From: a virus
Virus record (IMG/VR): IMGVR_UViG_3300029911_000001
Coordinates: 124,001 to 188,000 of that record
DNA: 64,000 nt
Reading direction: 5' to 3' (one strand)
Under the pieces are notes generated by a model, which saw only the letters and a list, made by a program, of their open reading frames with translations, had not been told where the DNA came from and did not search any database. Of this stretch, positions 28,855-39,960 are shown piece by piece; within the stretch, counting starts at the first letter, position 1, and the number at the start of each line of letters is the position of its first letter. Both the position numbers and the translations under genes were made by a program.

Positions 28855-31800
28855 ATGTTTAAGTTGTTTCAAAAATTCGGGATTCTTGTTACCTTGGTTT
28901 TCGCCTTTGGTTGCTCTATAGGACAGGCACAAATAAATCCAGAACAAATTCGGTGGCCTCTGCTCACAGGGACAGGTGTTCCTACCCTCTCCTGCTCGTC
29001 CGTTAACTATGGGCAACCTTACCAGAACACAGCAGTTACACCGAATACTTACTACACATGCGGCACAGATGGTTGGCAGATACGTATATCCCTCGGGCCT
29101 AAAGTGAATGCGACGAGCGTAGCCTTTGGCGCGGCATCATCCTGCGCAAACACTGCTGATCCAACAATGACACTGGATTCAACCTGCGCTATTAGGGCGG
29201 CGATTGCTTACGTTTATGCCCACGGTGCCAATGGAGTCTACCCAGCATTATATCTACCCGTTGGCAACTACAAGACTACCGCTGAGATACGAATACCCTG
29301 CGACGTATGGCTGGAGGGTGACGGGGTAACGGCAACCGTTATTTCCTTGACCAACAATGCAGCAAACGGAATTACCGTGTACGGCGATAACTCCGGCTCC
29401 GGTGATGCGTGGCAGTGCGTCGGCGGAATGCATGGTCTTGGTATTACCGCCATTGGCGCTCATCTTTACACCGCCGACCAATTGGAGATTGTCGGGTCTA
29501 CTGCATACACATTGAGGGATGTACTGGTACAGGGCGGCGGTGGCAGAGGTATCAATGTCACTGGCGGCTCAGAACGCTTGGACGCTGAAAATATCTTCAT
29601 CAACACAGTTCGCTGGCCTATGCTGTGGAAAGGTAACGAGAACCATCTCCGAAAATTGAACATTGCAGACCCCGGAAACTCCTCGGACAACTGGTGCTTT
29701 GCACAGGGAAATTGCGTTACCACACACACTTTCCCCAACTTTAATTGGAGCCTTCAGCAGACTCTAGTTTCAGCGGTTGGCTCAGGAACCCGCGCCTCCT
29801 ATGTTGTCACTGACACGGGGGGTGCCGGTTCTACTTTGGGTGTCTCCCCCATCGGCATTGGGCAATGGTTCACTGTTTCTGGAGTCACTGGAACGACCGG
29901 ACTGAATGGTGTGTTTCAGGTCGCATCGGCGACGAATGGCACCGTGACAGGTGGCTGCGCCGCGAACAGGTGCTACACCATTACTGCGGTAAATTCGACA
30001 AGTGGAACCGGCACCGGACTTGGCTCCGCAACGTTCCAACCGACTATTGTTGCAGATAGAAACGCCGCCGTTTATGCCTCCGGCTCAACATTCAAGATTG
30101 ATGGAGGATCGATCAAATCGCTAGAGTCATCTGGATGCTTTGATATTGGTAGCACGTTCGGAAGCACAATCGCTAACATTTACTGCGAGGGCTATCCGGT
30201 GAACGGCCAGCCCCACGTAAACTCATCAGTTACTGAGGGTAACCTCCCTGCTGAAACAACTACAACTGCCAGTCTTGGAGCTTCTGCGACAACCGTCACC
30301 GTGGTGGATACCTCGTGGTTCCCTAACTATGTGCAGACGGCATCTGACGCTAATAGTGCAGATATAATACAAGGAAAAATTGCCCCTTGCGACTACATCG
30401 AGCCACCAAACACCGGCTACAATGTGCAATCTGCCTGCGCTCCAACTGGCGTGTTGAAAGGCATGTGGGAAGCAGTCCAGATAACGATGACATCGACAGG
30501 TGCCCTGCTACAGCGGTGCCAGTCTGGGTCTACGGTAACGTGTACTGCCTATACGAGCGGACCTGTATGGCCTTCTGGCTCTCTGATTGCCAACGGACCT
30601 CCGGGAAACTATTCCTACCTCAAACTGGACACCGACCATTTTAATGCAATTGATGAGCCGGGGGCTAACTGGGCTGCGTATTGCAACGATCAATCATCTT
30701 TTATATGCGGAGAAATCATTGGTGGTGGTATTGAGAATGGTCTCACAACCGGGAGTTCTGGGTCTACGCTGGGAAGGCTTCAGCAAGCCCAAATCTTGTT
30801 CGACAATGATGAGTGGTGGGGCGGTATAAATTCGGCATCGCCGGGAAGTTCCTACTATGGCGACGGAACAATCAAAGCTGTAGGGCTTGGCATCGTCGCG
30901 CAAGCTACGGGAAGCACGTTCGGAAATGGGTATGCGGCGGATTCAAATGCTGTCAATGGGAAATTCACCGATGGCACAGCCAATAACGTCAATGACTCAG
31001 CACCCGGATTCGTCAATGTTCAATCGGCTGATACCTATTACCCTTCCTCTGAGTACAACAATCTCAGCAATGGCATGATCTTCAGCGCTTCGAGCGGTCT
31101 CTTCCGTAAAAACTTGAATGCCTACGGAGACCCCATTACTGGAAACAATCCGGGCGCGGGGTCGAATGGCTACAACAATGGAGCAGAGGTCGCAAACTCG
31201 ACTTGCACTTACGATACTCCGCTGACTTCAGGTACGCACTCGCTGAATCGCTGGTGTTTCGTGGGGGGACCAGGCAATAGTGGCACAGCAGCCGGTGTTG
31301 AATATGACACCTACAATACCGGGTCGTCAATATGGGTGACTCAGTTCAAAATAGACGGCACAGGAGCCATCACATTTGGGGGAGTTCCGACCTTTACAGA
31401 TGCAATTTTCCAAGCCCTACACATGGCTGCACCGGGGGATAAGGTTTATTTGGGCGATCCCGGCAACTGGCTTGAACGCGACAACACACTAAGCGGGGCA
31501 ACTCATTTTGCCGCACCGGGGTTTGACTTTGACAATAATGGTTCAGGTTCTCCACTAAACATCATGGACGGGGCTGGTGGCACATATCACGGGTACCTCT
31601 GCCTCAACTTGGATTCGTGTATCTCTAGAAATGGAAGCTCTAATCAGTTTCACTTTGGAAGCGGAGCCTATGGAGCCAGTGACGGAGCACTCTTTGCAGC
31701 CAACGCCACCTTCGGCGGCACGCTAACCGCGTTGAACGGGAGTATAAACTCCGTGATGAATGGAGCTACAGCAGAGTTTGGGATGAGTTCGTATCTCACA

Positions 31801-34800
31801 GCACCGTGTACTGCGACCGTAGCCAACACATCGCACGTTGTCACTATTCTCAGCGGATGCACGTTCCCTAGCCCGATGACAGGGTACGTGTTTCATTTGG
31901 GCGACAGTGTGTCAGGTTCCTTGGATGGCACACTGACCTATCTGTCGCCCACGACCGCCACGATGAATGTCGCGTCTACTTGGACTTCCAGCAGCGGGAT
32001 CAGCGCGACCGTGAACGCCGGAGGTACTGGCTATGCGGTCGGTGATACCGGGACAGTCAATGGCGGAAACAGCAACGCACGGTATTGGGTGCAATCCGTT
32101 TCGGGAGGTGTAGTCACTGGAATTTACATGAACAGCGGTGGGTCTGGATATACAAGTGCAACGGGAGTTGCGACTGCAACGGGAGGCATTCAGCCCGGAA
32201 GCGGCACGGGCCTTACACTCAATACCACCGCAGCATTGACACCGGAAACGCTCTATTTTGGCCCTGATAATTGCACATCGGCAAATGCTTGGTTCGCCGC
32301 CGCAAGTGGAGGAAGAGGTACTCTATCTCCGGGTGTTTATATGTCGTCCTGTCCACTTCTCCAAGGCAGTGCAAATTCATTTTTCATCGAGGGTACAACC
32401 AAGACAAATACCATCCTTGTCGATGCAGACTCTTCATCGCACCCTGATTTTATCGGAGTCGGGAATAACGGCTCCAACTCTGTTTCACACATCGCTAATA
32501 TAAGCGCGGTCGGAAACAAGAATACCACCCGTGGCTGCATCTCGATCTTTGGCCCAACGGATCACACATCGCAAGACTTCTCCTGCTATGATTCGGGCGC
32601 AGCATCCCTATACCTGAACAATGCCGTTTCAGCCAATATAAATCAGTTCTCTTCCGCCCCCTCGAATACTTCGATTGTGCAGCCGGTGAATTGCGTCAAC
32701 TACGTAGCCAGTGGCCCGTCTGAGTTTCACAGTTTGACGTGCGAAGGTGCGTCTGGGTACTCGATCAACAATACTGGACAAATGACGATCACCGCCAGCC
32801 AGATTGATTATGGGTTGCAAGGCCAACTTTACAACAGCAGTACTGGTTACGTGTACATCAACGGCGGGACTCTACTTGGATGTGAGCTGACCACATGCGC
32901 TAATGGAGTGACCAATTATGGCGTAGTAAATGTTGAGGATGGAGGGGTGTCAGTCTCCTATCACGGATATTCTGGCTCGATCTTCTATGGCTCGAATGTT
33001 GCGCTCGATGGTCTAAACTCTACCTTTGTGTTTGATTCTGGGTCGCTATGCACAATCGCCGGGTTAAGACTTGGACTAAATGGGATCACAGACAATGCAG
33101 GATGCGCCATCGCCGGACCAACTGTAAATGAGAGCACCGGAGTTGGGACTGTAGACTATCCAACGTCGCAATCGTTGCAAACGGGAATTTACGGCAATCA
33201 ACTAATAATGGCTTCCGGTCCTCTCGCCTTTAGATATGGCTGCGCTACTTATGGTAATTCTTCATGCAACGTGACTCCAATGGCACAGGTGCCGCTTGCC
33301 GCATCGACCACATGGGCGATTCAATTTCAAGGGCAGTGGAACACTGACACTACAGTTCCATTCATCAAGACCGTGACTTATGCCAGTCCTACATTCACGG
33401 TTGCAGGACAGACGGTAACATGCAAGCAGGCTACCACGAATTTCAATACCACTCGCTCCGGTCAGTTTGTCTGCTATATTGCTCCTTCATCCATCGGTCA
33501 GGTTGGATTTACGGGGTCGTGGATTATCTATCCGAACGGAATGAATACGCCGACAGGACTCGGTGCCCCTTATTGTGCTGCCGGGATATGCAACTCTACT
33601 GGCACAGCGTGGGGTTCCAGTTATGGAATCGTGGGCTCAGGGTCAAATGTAGTTCTGGCAACGTCTCCAACCCTCCAAAATAGTTTGACGGTCACTAATG
33701 CAGGTAACGTGTCTTTGACACTGACAGATACAGCCACTGGCACCATCAGCAACACCGAGTTGCTAGGAGATGGTTCGGTAAATCACTACGACGACACAGC
33801 AGTTGTCAATTACTTTGATTATGCTAGTGGCGTTTCCAACCTCTATCTATCCACTAATCAAACTACCACGACGTTTCCAAATACGTTCAATGCATTCCCG
33901 CATGGGCTTTATGCGGGAAGCACTAACCAGTTCCAGATTGATGCCAGTGGCAACGTGACAGCACCCTCTGTCAATGTGTCAGCCACAAACTACCCATTAT
34001 TTGGTAACATCCCCGGAGTCGGGAATGTGTGGTCCGCTGTGAATAGTAACTGCAAACTTTCGCAGTTGTCTGGCGGGTCGGGTGGTTACACTGATGGAGG
34101 GTACTGCTCCACACAACAATTCCTTAGCACTGTTCCCGGGTGGAACGATCTTGGAACTATTGGTGCTTATCTTCCAGCCGCGCAGAGTATTACGATGAAC
34201 AACTACTCAACTGGAATTGAGTCAGTGTTGGCTATTCAAGTAAACTCCCCGGCGGGAGGAGACCAGAATGGCATCGACTTCCAAGATCACGTTCGCAACG
34301 CTCTGAATCATGGAGGAGATCAAGGCCAGTCTGACCTTCAAATTCAGTCCTACGAGGGAGGAGAACCCACAGGGACAGTAACATCAGTCACACCTGTAGC
34401 TTCTGGAGTTCAAGTTGCACTAACATGCTCTGCGAACTGTGACCAGATGGGAATCATGTCTGGCCCACTGGTCGATATGACAGAGGCAATTCCTGCCACG
34501 GTTACTTACGTCAGCACATCGGGCGGTTTGGCTACGGTAACGTCCAGCAATACTGTTCCCGTTTCGACATCGGGTACGCTCGCCAGTGCTGCCAATGCTC
34601 AATGGTCAAACGCGACAACTTATCCTTCGGGCATCATCGTTCTATACATAGGAGCGGCGTACTACCAAAGTTTGCAAAACACAAACGTTGGGCATGAGCC
34701 GGATACCTCTCCTAGTTGGTGGACACTAGTATCTCCGCCTAGCGGGAGGCTATCCTCGAACATTGTAACGTGGAACATGAACACCGGCACTACTCTGACA

Positions 34801-37275
34801 GCCGGGGAGCTATGCGGTATCGGTGCAGGAGATGCGTCCGCTCTATATGAGATAACGCAGCTGACCTCAGTAGGCACGCCCTCCGGTGGAGTGCAGAGTG
34901 TGACCGCAAATCTCTACAATTCGCACGCCATTGGAGAACCTTTCTCCTGCGGAGGCATGGTTGGTTGGCTGGCGATCTACAAGAATTATGAACCCAACGG
35001 CCAGATGTACGCTGACAACATATACGCTTCGACTGGAGTGAACACACTCATTATCGGGCATCGGGCGGCTAACTTCTACACCAACTCTCTCCCCTCGACC
35101 TTTGCGGAGCCGGTAGCAATAGTTCCCGGTGCAGACATTGTTGGCGTGACCAATCCATCCACTGGAAATCCAGATGGAGGCTTTGCATATACTGAACCAG
35201 CACCATCGGGGACGTACACCGTTGGTCACAGCATCGTGAACCTGAACAACATTTCGGCTACGTATACAAACAGTTTTATGGACACAAATATCAATAACCC
35301 ATTTGCGGAGCGTAATACTCATGCCAATATCTTCCAAGGCAATTTTCTTGGCGGAGGTGCAAATGTGAACACTGGGTTCAACTACAACTTTACCGGCAAT
35401 GGCCAGCCTTCCTACGATCTAAATTATCTGGGCAACGGTGCTAATATCACCGCGTGGTCTATCAGCGGGGCTAACGTCGCCACATTCACCGGAAACAACA
35501 ACTTTTTGGCTGGTCAGAAATTCCGTCTCGGAGGCTTCGGTACATCCACTTTCTTCAACGGCCAAGTGGTGACTATTCTTTCCTCTGGTCTTTCGAGCAC
35601 ACAGTTCGAGGCTAACTTCACACATTCTAGCGGCTCTGGTACGGAGGCAGGAAATGCGCAAGGACTGTATCTGCCTCCATACTTTGACTATGTGGAAGGC
35701 CCGATTTCGGCTGGGCTTGTTCTTTCCGGCTGGCCGACTGGCCCTGCTTATGGACAGATCGGTGTAGCTGGAAACAGTTGCGGAACGTTCGTACTTTGTA
35801 TCGGACCTAGTGGATTTGGTCCTGATTCGCTTGCTGGAGGGATCGGGCATCTATTCCATGCATACACCGGCGAAGAGTTGGATGTGAACACCAATACACA
35901 CACCTTCAATTTTGTTGGAAATATCAACCTAACCGGAGCACTGACCTACTCAGGTCCAATTGTCAATACTTACAGGCAGACCCAAAATGGAGGAGCTTAC
36001 CTTGCTGGGTGGGCGGGTGATAACGGATGCCCGGCTGGTCCGTACAACGTCATGGGTCTGGAGTTCGGAGTTCCTCCGACATTCGCCACTGTGGGTAAGG
36101 ATAAGTGCGGTGCGCTCAACATTGTGAATGGCGAGGCTCCTACTGAGTTCCGAATGGGCGACGAGTACGGTTATGGTGCTGGTGTAATGGGGCACGTAAG
36201 TTTCAACTCTTCAGACCACGGGCCAAACTATTTTTCTAGCTGGCTGCAATCATGGATTTCCAGCGGGTCTTACGGGACTGATTACAGTCCCAACACGGTT
36301 CCTTATCAGTTTTTCCAGCAAGCAGTAGGCACGAGCACTCCGGTCAACTATGCATGGGCGGATGAGTGGCACGTCTTCAACACACTCAAAGGATTCAAGA
36401 CCCAACAGGTACAGCCTTTGCAGGCTATTCCAGTAGCGACAGGTAGCACAACAGGTGGAACTCTTGCGGCTAACCAGTACTCCTTCGTCATAACTGGCAC
36501 GACCACAACAGGAGAAACTACAGCCAGCCAGACTGCCAACTGCGTAACCACAACTGGCAGCACGAGCAGCATCAGCCTGACGTGGACAGCGATGACTGGG
36601 GCGACAGGATACAAGGTCTACCCTGCCGTTGGAAACTGTGCTGGAGGGCAGGCTGGTACCGCTAATGCTGCTTTCACCGTCTCCGGCACGAGCTACACAT
36701 TCACAGCCTTCACCTCTGGCTCAGTCGTCCCGCCGACTGAGAATACGACGGGGTATGGGATCGATGCCAGTGGCAACGCAACGGTGGCGAGTCTATCTGC
36801 TACCAGCAATATCACAGACTCCGCCCTTACCCCCGGCAACTGTGTGCAGGCGGGTACGGGTGGGCTGCTGATTGATACTGGGGGTCCTTGCTATCCATCT
36901 ACGTATAAAGTAGCTAGGTACTGGAGTATCCCCAGTGCAACATTCTCGACTGGAACATTCCTTGGACCAATCTATTTCTACGAATTTCCGATTGGTTCAA
37001 ATACACCTGTGACAACTCCTCTAATGGCGTCACTAACAGGCACAATTAGCTGCTCAGTGGCTCCTACTATTGGGTTATACGACCTAGGAACCTCCGCAAC
37101 CACAGCATTGGGTTCTTCCGCGCTAGTCACCACTTTAGCAACTGGAACAAGTGATGGAGCATACACGGCTAGTGCGAGTTTTCTAGGGTTCCACGGTCAG
37201 CACTACTATCGCGTGGCATTCACGGCTGGCTCCTGTACGACTGCCCCGCAGATTGATTTTACCGTAGACTGGTAG
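28855..37275 (+). CDS. Giant exported beta-helix adhesin or tail fibre
   Basis: About 2806 residues. ATG 28855 is chosen because GGGAG stands four bases upstream and because it begins a classic signal peptide (basic start, ILVTLVFAFGCSIGQAQ). The first 500 residues include a pectate-lyase-like right-handed helix region (LYLPVGNYKTTAEIRIP, VWLEGDG). A similar one lies around residue 1140-1220 (LSPGVYMSSCPLL). Later repeats of the type FQIDASGNVTAP and IDASGNATVASL are typical of fibre-like proteins. The length and signal peptide argue for a secreted surface protein or a fibre of unusual origin. Confidence 0.7.
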   Translation: MFKLFQKFGILVTLVFAFGCSIGQAQINPEQIRWPLLTGTGVPTLSCSSVNYGQPYQNTAVTPNTYYTCGTDGWQIRISLGPKVNATSVAFGAASSCANTADPTMTLDSTCAIRAAIAYVYAHGANGVYPALYLPVGNYKTTAEIRIPCDVWLEGDGVTATVISLTNNAANGITVYGDNSGSGDAWQCVGGMHGLGITAIGAHLYTADQLEIVGSTAYTLRDVLVQGGGGRGINVTGGSERLDAENIFINTVRWPMLWKGNENHLRKLNIADPGNSSDNWCFAQGNCVTTHTFPNFNWSLQQTLVSAVGSGTRASYVVTDTGGAGSTLGVSPIGIGQWFTVSGVTGTTGLNGVFQVASATNGTVTGGCAANRCYTITAVNSTSGTGTGLGSATFQPTIVADRNAAVYASGSTFKIDGGSIKSLESSGCFDIGSTFGSTIANIYCEGYPVNGQPHVNSSVTEGNLPAETTTTASLGASATTVTVVDTSWFPNYVQTASDANSADIIQGKIAPCDYIEPPNTGYNVQSACAPTGVLKGMWEAVQITMTSTGALLQRCQSGSTVTCTAYTSGPVWPSGSLIANGPPGNYSYLKLDTDHFNAIDEPGANWAAYCNDQSSFICGEIIGGGIENGLTTGSSGSTLGRLQQAQILFDNDEWWGGINSASPGSSYYGDGTIKAVGLGIVAQATGSTFGNGYAADSNAVNGKFTDGTANNVNDSAPGFVNVQSADTYYPSSEYNNLSNGMIFSASSGLFRKNLNAYGDPITGNNPGAGSNGYNNGAEVANSTCTYDTPLTSGTHSLNRWCFVGGPGNSGTAAGVEYDTYNTGSSIWVTQFKIDGTGAITFGGVPTFTDAIFQALHMAAPGDKVYLGDPGNWLERDNTLSGATHFAAPGFDFDNNGSGSPLNIMDGAGGTYHGYLCLNLDSCISRNGSSNQFHFGSGAYGASDGALFAANATFGGTLTALNGSINSVMNGATAEFGMSSYLTAPCTATVANTSHVVTILSGCTFPSPMTGYVFHLGDSVSGSLDGTLTYLSPTTATMNVASTWTSSSGISATVNAGGTGYAVGDTGTVNGGNSNARYWVQSVSGGVVTGIYMNSGGSGYTSATGVATATGGIQPGSGTGLTLNTTAALTPETLYFGPDNCTSANAWFAAASGGRGTLSPGVYMSSCPLLQGSANSFFIEGTTKTNTILVDADSSSHPDFIGVGNNGSNSVSHIANISAVGNKNTTRGCISIFGPTDHTSQDFSCYDSGAASLYLNNAVSANINQFSSAPSNTSIVQPVNCVNYVASGPSEFHSLTCEGASGYSINNTGQMTITASQIDYGLQGQLYNSSTGYVYINGGTLLGCELTTCANGVTNYGVVNVEDGGVSVSYHGYSGSIFYGSNVALDGLNSTFVFDSGSLCTIAGLRLGLNGITDNAGCAIAGPTVNESTGVGTVDYPTSQSLQTGIYGNQLIMASGPLAFRYGCATYGNSSCNVTPMAQVPLAASTTWAIQFQGQWNTDTTVPFIKTVTYASPTFTVAGQTVTCKQATTNFNTTRSGQFVCYIAPSSIGQVGFTGSWIIYPNGMNTPTGLGAPYCAAGICNSTGTAWGSSYGIVGSGSNVVLATSPTLQNSLTVTNAGNVSLTLTDTATGTISNTELLGDGSVNHYDDTAVVNYFDYASGVSNLYLSTNQTTTTFPNTFNAFPHGLYAGSTNQFQIDASGNVTAPSVNVSATNYPLFGNIPGVGNVWSAVNSNCKLSQLSGGSGGYTDGGYCSTQQFLSTVPGWNDLGTIGAYLPAAQSITMNNYSTGIESVLAIQVNSPAGGDQNGIDFQDHVRNALNHGGDQGQSDLQIQSYEGGEPTGTVTSVTPVASGVQVALTCSANCDQMGIMSGPLVDMTEAIPATVTYVSTSGGLATVTSSNTVPVSTSGTLASAANAQWSNATTYPSGIIVLYIGAAYYQSLQNTNVGHEPDTSPSWWTLVSPPSGRLSSNIVTWNMNTGTTLTAGELCGIGAGDASALYEITQLTSVGTPSGGVQSVTANLYNSHAIGEPFSCGGMVGWLAIYKNYEPNGQMYADNIYASTGVNTLIIGHRAANFYTNSLPSTFAEPVAIVPGADIVGVTNPSTGNPDGGFAYTEPAPSGTYTVGHSIVNLNNISATYTNSFMDTNINNPFAERNTHANIFQGNFLGGGANVNTGFNYNFTGNGQPSYDLNYLGNGANITAWSISGANVATFTGNNNFLAGQKFRLGGFGTSTFFNGQVVTILSSGLSSTQFEANFTHSSGSGTEAGNAQGLYLPPYFDYVEGPISAGLVLSGWPTGPAYGQIGVAGNSCGTFVLCIGPSGFGPDSLAGGIGHLFHAYTGEELDVNTNTHTFNFVGNINLTGALTYSGPIVNTYRQTQNGGAYLAGWAGDNGCPAGPYNVMGLEFGVPPTFATVGKDKCGALNIVNGEAPTEFRMGDEYGYGAGVMGHVSFNSSDHGPNYFSSWLQSWISSGSYGTDYSPNTVPYQFFQQAVGTSTPVNYAWADEWHVFNTLKGFKTQQVQPLQAIPVATGSTTGGTLAANQYSFVITGTTTTGETTASQTANCVTTTGSTSSISLTWTAMTGATGYKVYPAVGNCAGGQAGTANAAFTVSGTSYTFTAFTSGSVVPPTENTTGYGIDASGNATVASLSATSNITDSALTPGNCVQAGTGGLLIDTGGPCYPSTYKVARYWSIPSATFSTGTFLGPIYFYEFPIGSNTPVTTPLMASLTGTISCSVAPTIGLYDLGTSATTALGSSALVTTLATGTSDGAYTASASFLGFHGQHYYRVAFTAGSCTTAPQIDFTVDW

Positions 37276-37311
37276 GAGTTTTATAGGGGATAAATTCCAC
37301 TAAATGTGGGG

Positions 37312-37317
37312 TATTAT
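37312..37317 (+). promoter_or_regulatory. TATTAT box 6 nt before a GTG start
   Basis: GGGGTATTATAACTAG directly precedes GTG 37324; no ribosome site fits between them. Confidence 0.5.
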
Positions 37318-37323
37318 AACTAG

Positions 37324-38004
37324 GTGACTCCTTCCCTGAACATTGAAGTCGAAGCCCTAGACACGCCTCTGCGAGACTTCGCGGAGTTGCGTCGTGAGTT
37401 GATTGAACAGGGACTGACCTTTGATGAGATTAGTATCCGGGCTATCCCCTACTCTCAACTCCATCTGTGTTGCATCGGCAATGCGGGAGCCGCCGCGTGT
37501 ACTCCTGAGTTAGTTCAAAGCGAGAAGGCTACACGTCGCGAGAGATTTCTGAACATGGAGACCGACGACTTCAAGGAAGCGGAGACTTTCTTGAAGATAG
37601 AGCAGATGTATGATGATGTGTTGTTTGCAATTTCGAACCGCATGACCCTTCCCTACTCGACCCTCACCGACTGTCAGAAGCTGTGGGTTCGGCTAACCTG
37701 CCTATATAATCACGTTGACAATCCCATCCAACGGATGCAGGATGTTATAGCCCTGTTTCAGCAGTGTGCGGCGAACCCCCATGGCAAGCTCCCCACGGAC
37801 GTATGCTCGGTCTACGCCGGTAAGTTCAAAGGGCTTGCCACCGTTTACCCCGGACGCATATCGGACAAGATATTCCGGGAGAAGGTTGGGGAGATGGCTG
37901 AAACCGTGCTTCAGTTCATGTCGGACGGCGAACGCCAATTCGTTGAAAAAGAGCAGCTTCAGGACTTCTCCTGCACGTCCGATTGTTTTCGAATACTTAT
38001 TTGA
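37324..38004 (+). CDS. Hypothetical protein
   Basis: 226 residues from GTG 37324. Largely helical, with several Cys scattered (HLCCIGN, DVCSV, FSCTSDCF) that do not make a clear zinc motif. It follows a start-proximal TATTAT box and precedes the XPD-like helicase. No family is recognised. Confidence 0.55.
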   Translation: MTPSLNIEVEALDTPLRDFAELRRELIEQGLTFDEISIRAIPYSQLHLCCIGNAGAAACTPELVQSEKATRRERFLNMETDDFKEAETFLKIEQMYDDVLFAISNRMTLPYSTLTDCQKLWVRLTCLYNHVDNPIQRMQDVIALFQQCAANPHGKLPTDVCSVYAGKFKGLATVYPGRISDKIFREKVGEMAETVLQFMSDGERQFVEKEQLQDFSCTSDCFRILI

Positions 38005-38082
38005 TCCGGCTCACTAGCTTGAAAATGCAACAGGCTGGAAATTAAGTTTCAAAATACCTGTGCGAAACCCCGGTTTCTTCGG

Positions 38083-38088
38083 TATACT
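38083..38088 (+). promoter_or_regulatory. TATACT box upstream of the XPD-like helicase
   Basis: CGGTATACTG lies 17 bases before ATG 38106 and is preceded by a small GAAACC/GGTTTC hairpin (about 38063-38075). GGAGAGAAG serves as ribosome site. Confidence 0.5.
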
Positions 38089-38105
38089 GTTTGTGGAGAG
38101 AAGAA

Positions 38106-39950
38106 ATGACTGAGCTTCTACAGATTGCGACCCCGACCACCAAGAGCTTGAACGACAACTGGTCGCAGAACATCCGAGACCACTTCCCCTTTGACCTGAT
38201 GCGTGATGCTCAGGATAAGGGTGCGGAAGCCATCCTCCGCGCCTACCGCGAGAACAAAAAGTTCATCATCATCGAAGGCCCTCCGGGAGCCGGTAAGTCT
38301 GGTATCGGCGTCATGGCTGCTTCGTATGCCAAAACCCAGCCCTCCCCCTCCGGCAAGGAAGCGGGAGCCTACATCCTGTCCCCTCAGAAGAGCCTCACCG
38401 CCCAGTACATGAACGACTTCGGTAAGATGGGTCTGGTCGAACTCAAGGGTCGCTCGAACTACGAATGCACCGAGTTTGTGGACGAAGACAACAAGCCTGT
38501 TGATTGCGAAATCGGCGGGATGCTCTGCAAGGAAAAGGGGGAGGATGGCGAGGGCGGCGGTTGCTCCTTCTGCCCCTACAAGGAAGCCAAGCTGGCTTTC
38601 ACCCGCTCTGCCGCCAGCGTCACCAACTTCGCCTACTACCTCAACGAGACCTACCACGCTGGTCAGCTTCTCCCCCGCCGTATGCTCGTCCTTGACGAGG
38701 GTCACAACCTAGAACAGCAGATTCTGTCGCTGGCCGACATCGTTGTTACTCGCTTCCGCTGCGACGAAGTGGGCGTCAACTTCTTCACCATGGCCGAACT
38801 GAAGGTCAAGCCCGGTCAGACCGAAAAGGGTGCGACGTGGGTACGTGATACGTACAAGGCCGCTGCCTCCGCTCTCATCATGAAGTGGGAAGCCGACCTC
38901 CGCGAGTTCAAGGAAGACCATGACACCGCCTCCGCTGCCAAGCTGGGCAAGAAGCTGAACGGCATCAAGCGGTTCGTCGGGATGATTGACCTGTTCCTCA
39001 ACTCGGTCGTCAACAACCCGAAAGACTGGATTGTCTACACCGACGACACCAAGGGCTCTGACACCTACGGGTGCCTCATCATCAAGCCGCTGACGGCCAC
39101 TCTGTTCGCCAACGACATCCTCTTCTCGAAGGCCGACAAGATTGTCATCATGTCCGCTACCATCGGTGGCACCGACGACCGTGGCAACGACTTCACCTTC
39201 TTCATGCGTAACCTTGGCATCGACCCCAAGGATGCGGTCACCCTCCGCCTCCCCTGCGACTTCCCGGTTGAGAATCGCCCGGTGTTCATCAAGCCGATTG
39301 CCAACATGTCTTCCTCTAAGGTTGGTTGCCCCAACTGCTCGACGGAAGAGAACAAGGGTGCATCTAACCGCAAGGGCTCCGGCTGCGACCGTTGCTACGG
39401 CACGGGTCAGGTTCCTTCGATTGATTACGCGATGCCTCTGGTCGCCGCCTTCCTCAGCAAGATTATGGAGCACAAGAACTACGCTGGCAAGAAAGGACTC
39501 GTCCACACCCACAGCTACAAGGTCAACAAGTACATGTCGGAGAATCTCTCTCCTGAAAACATCGCCCGTGTGGTCACCCACACGAACGCGAAGGGAAGCC
39601 GTGACAGTGCCATCGTCAATCACTGCGAGGCCACCAACCCTACCGTCCTCTTCTCTCCAAGTATGACGGAAGGGCTCGACCTCAAGGACGACCTGTCACG
39701 CTTCTCTGTTATCGTCAAAGTACCCTTCCCCTTCCTCGACCCGTACGTCAAGGCTCGTATGGAACGTGACTCCGAGTGGTATGCATGGCTCGTAGCTCTC
39801 GCTATCATTCAGGGTCTCGGTCGCTCCAACCGCCACAAGGAAGACAAGGCGCACCACTACATCCTTGACTCCGCCATCCTCGCATTCCTCGCCCGTTACG
39901 AGCACTTGTTCCCCAAGTGGTTCATGGACGCGGTAGTGCGGCCTCGCTAG
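38106..39950 (+). CDS. XPD/DinG-like superfamily 2 DNA helicase
   Basis: 614 residues. Walker A GPPGAGKS lies near 58-65. A Cys cluster at ~120-160 (NYECTEF, GGMLC, CSFCPY) sits where XPD/DinG helicases bind an iron-sulfur cluster. The DEAH-type box is LDEGHN near 197, followed by VIMSATIGG and a motif VI GLGRSNRHKED near the end. An extra zinc module (CPNCSTEE, CDRCYGTG) of DnaJ type sits around residue 405-440. It should be a 5'-3' helicase in repair or recombination. ATG 38106 has GGAGAGAAGAA upstream. Confidence 0.88.
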   Translation: MTELLQIATPTTKSLNDNWSQNIRDHFPFDLMRDAQDKGAEAILRAYRENKKFIIIEGPPGAGKSGIGVMAASYAKTQPSPSGKEAGAYILSPQKSLTAQYMNDFGKMGLVELKGRSNYECTEFVDEDNKPVDCEIGGMLCKEKGEDGEGGGCSFCPYKEAKLAFTRSAASVTNFAYYLNETYHAGQLLPRRMLVLDEGHNLEQQILSLADIVVTRFRCDEVGVNFFTMAELKVKPGQTEKGATWVRDTYKAAASALIMKWEADLREFKEDHDTASAAKLGKKLNGIKRFVGMIDLFLNSVVNNPKDWIVYTDDTKGSDTYGCLIIKPLTATLFANDILFSKADKIVIMSATIGGTDDRGNDFTFFMRNLGIDPKDAVTLRLPCDFPVENRPVFIKPIANMSSSKVGCPNCSTEENKGASNRKGSGCDRCYGTGQVPSIDYAMPLVAAFLSKIMEHKNYAGKKGLVHTHSYKVNKYMSENLSPENIARVVTHTNAKGSRDSAIVNHCEATNPTVLFSPSMTEGLDLKDDLSRFSVIVKVPFPFLDPYVKARMERDSEWYAWLVALAIIQGLGRSNRHKEDKAHHYILDSAILAFLARYEHLFPKWFMDAVVRPR

Positions 39951-39960
39951 GAGAATCACC

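Noticed and set aside
38709-39623. 304-codon minus-strand frame opposite the XPD-like helicase
   Set aside because: The helicase motifs are on the plus strand; the opposite frame is low-complexity and Val/Asp-rich.
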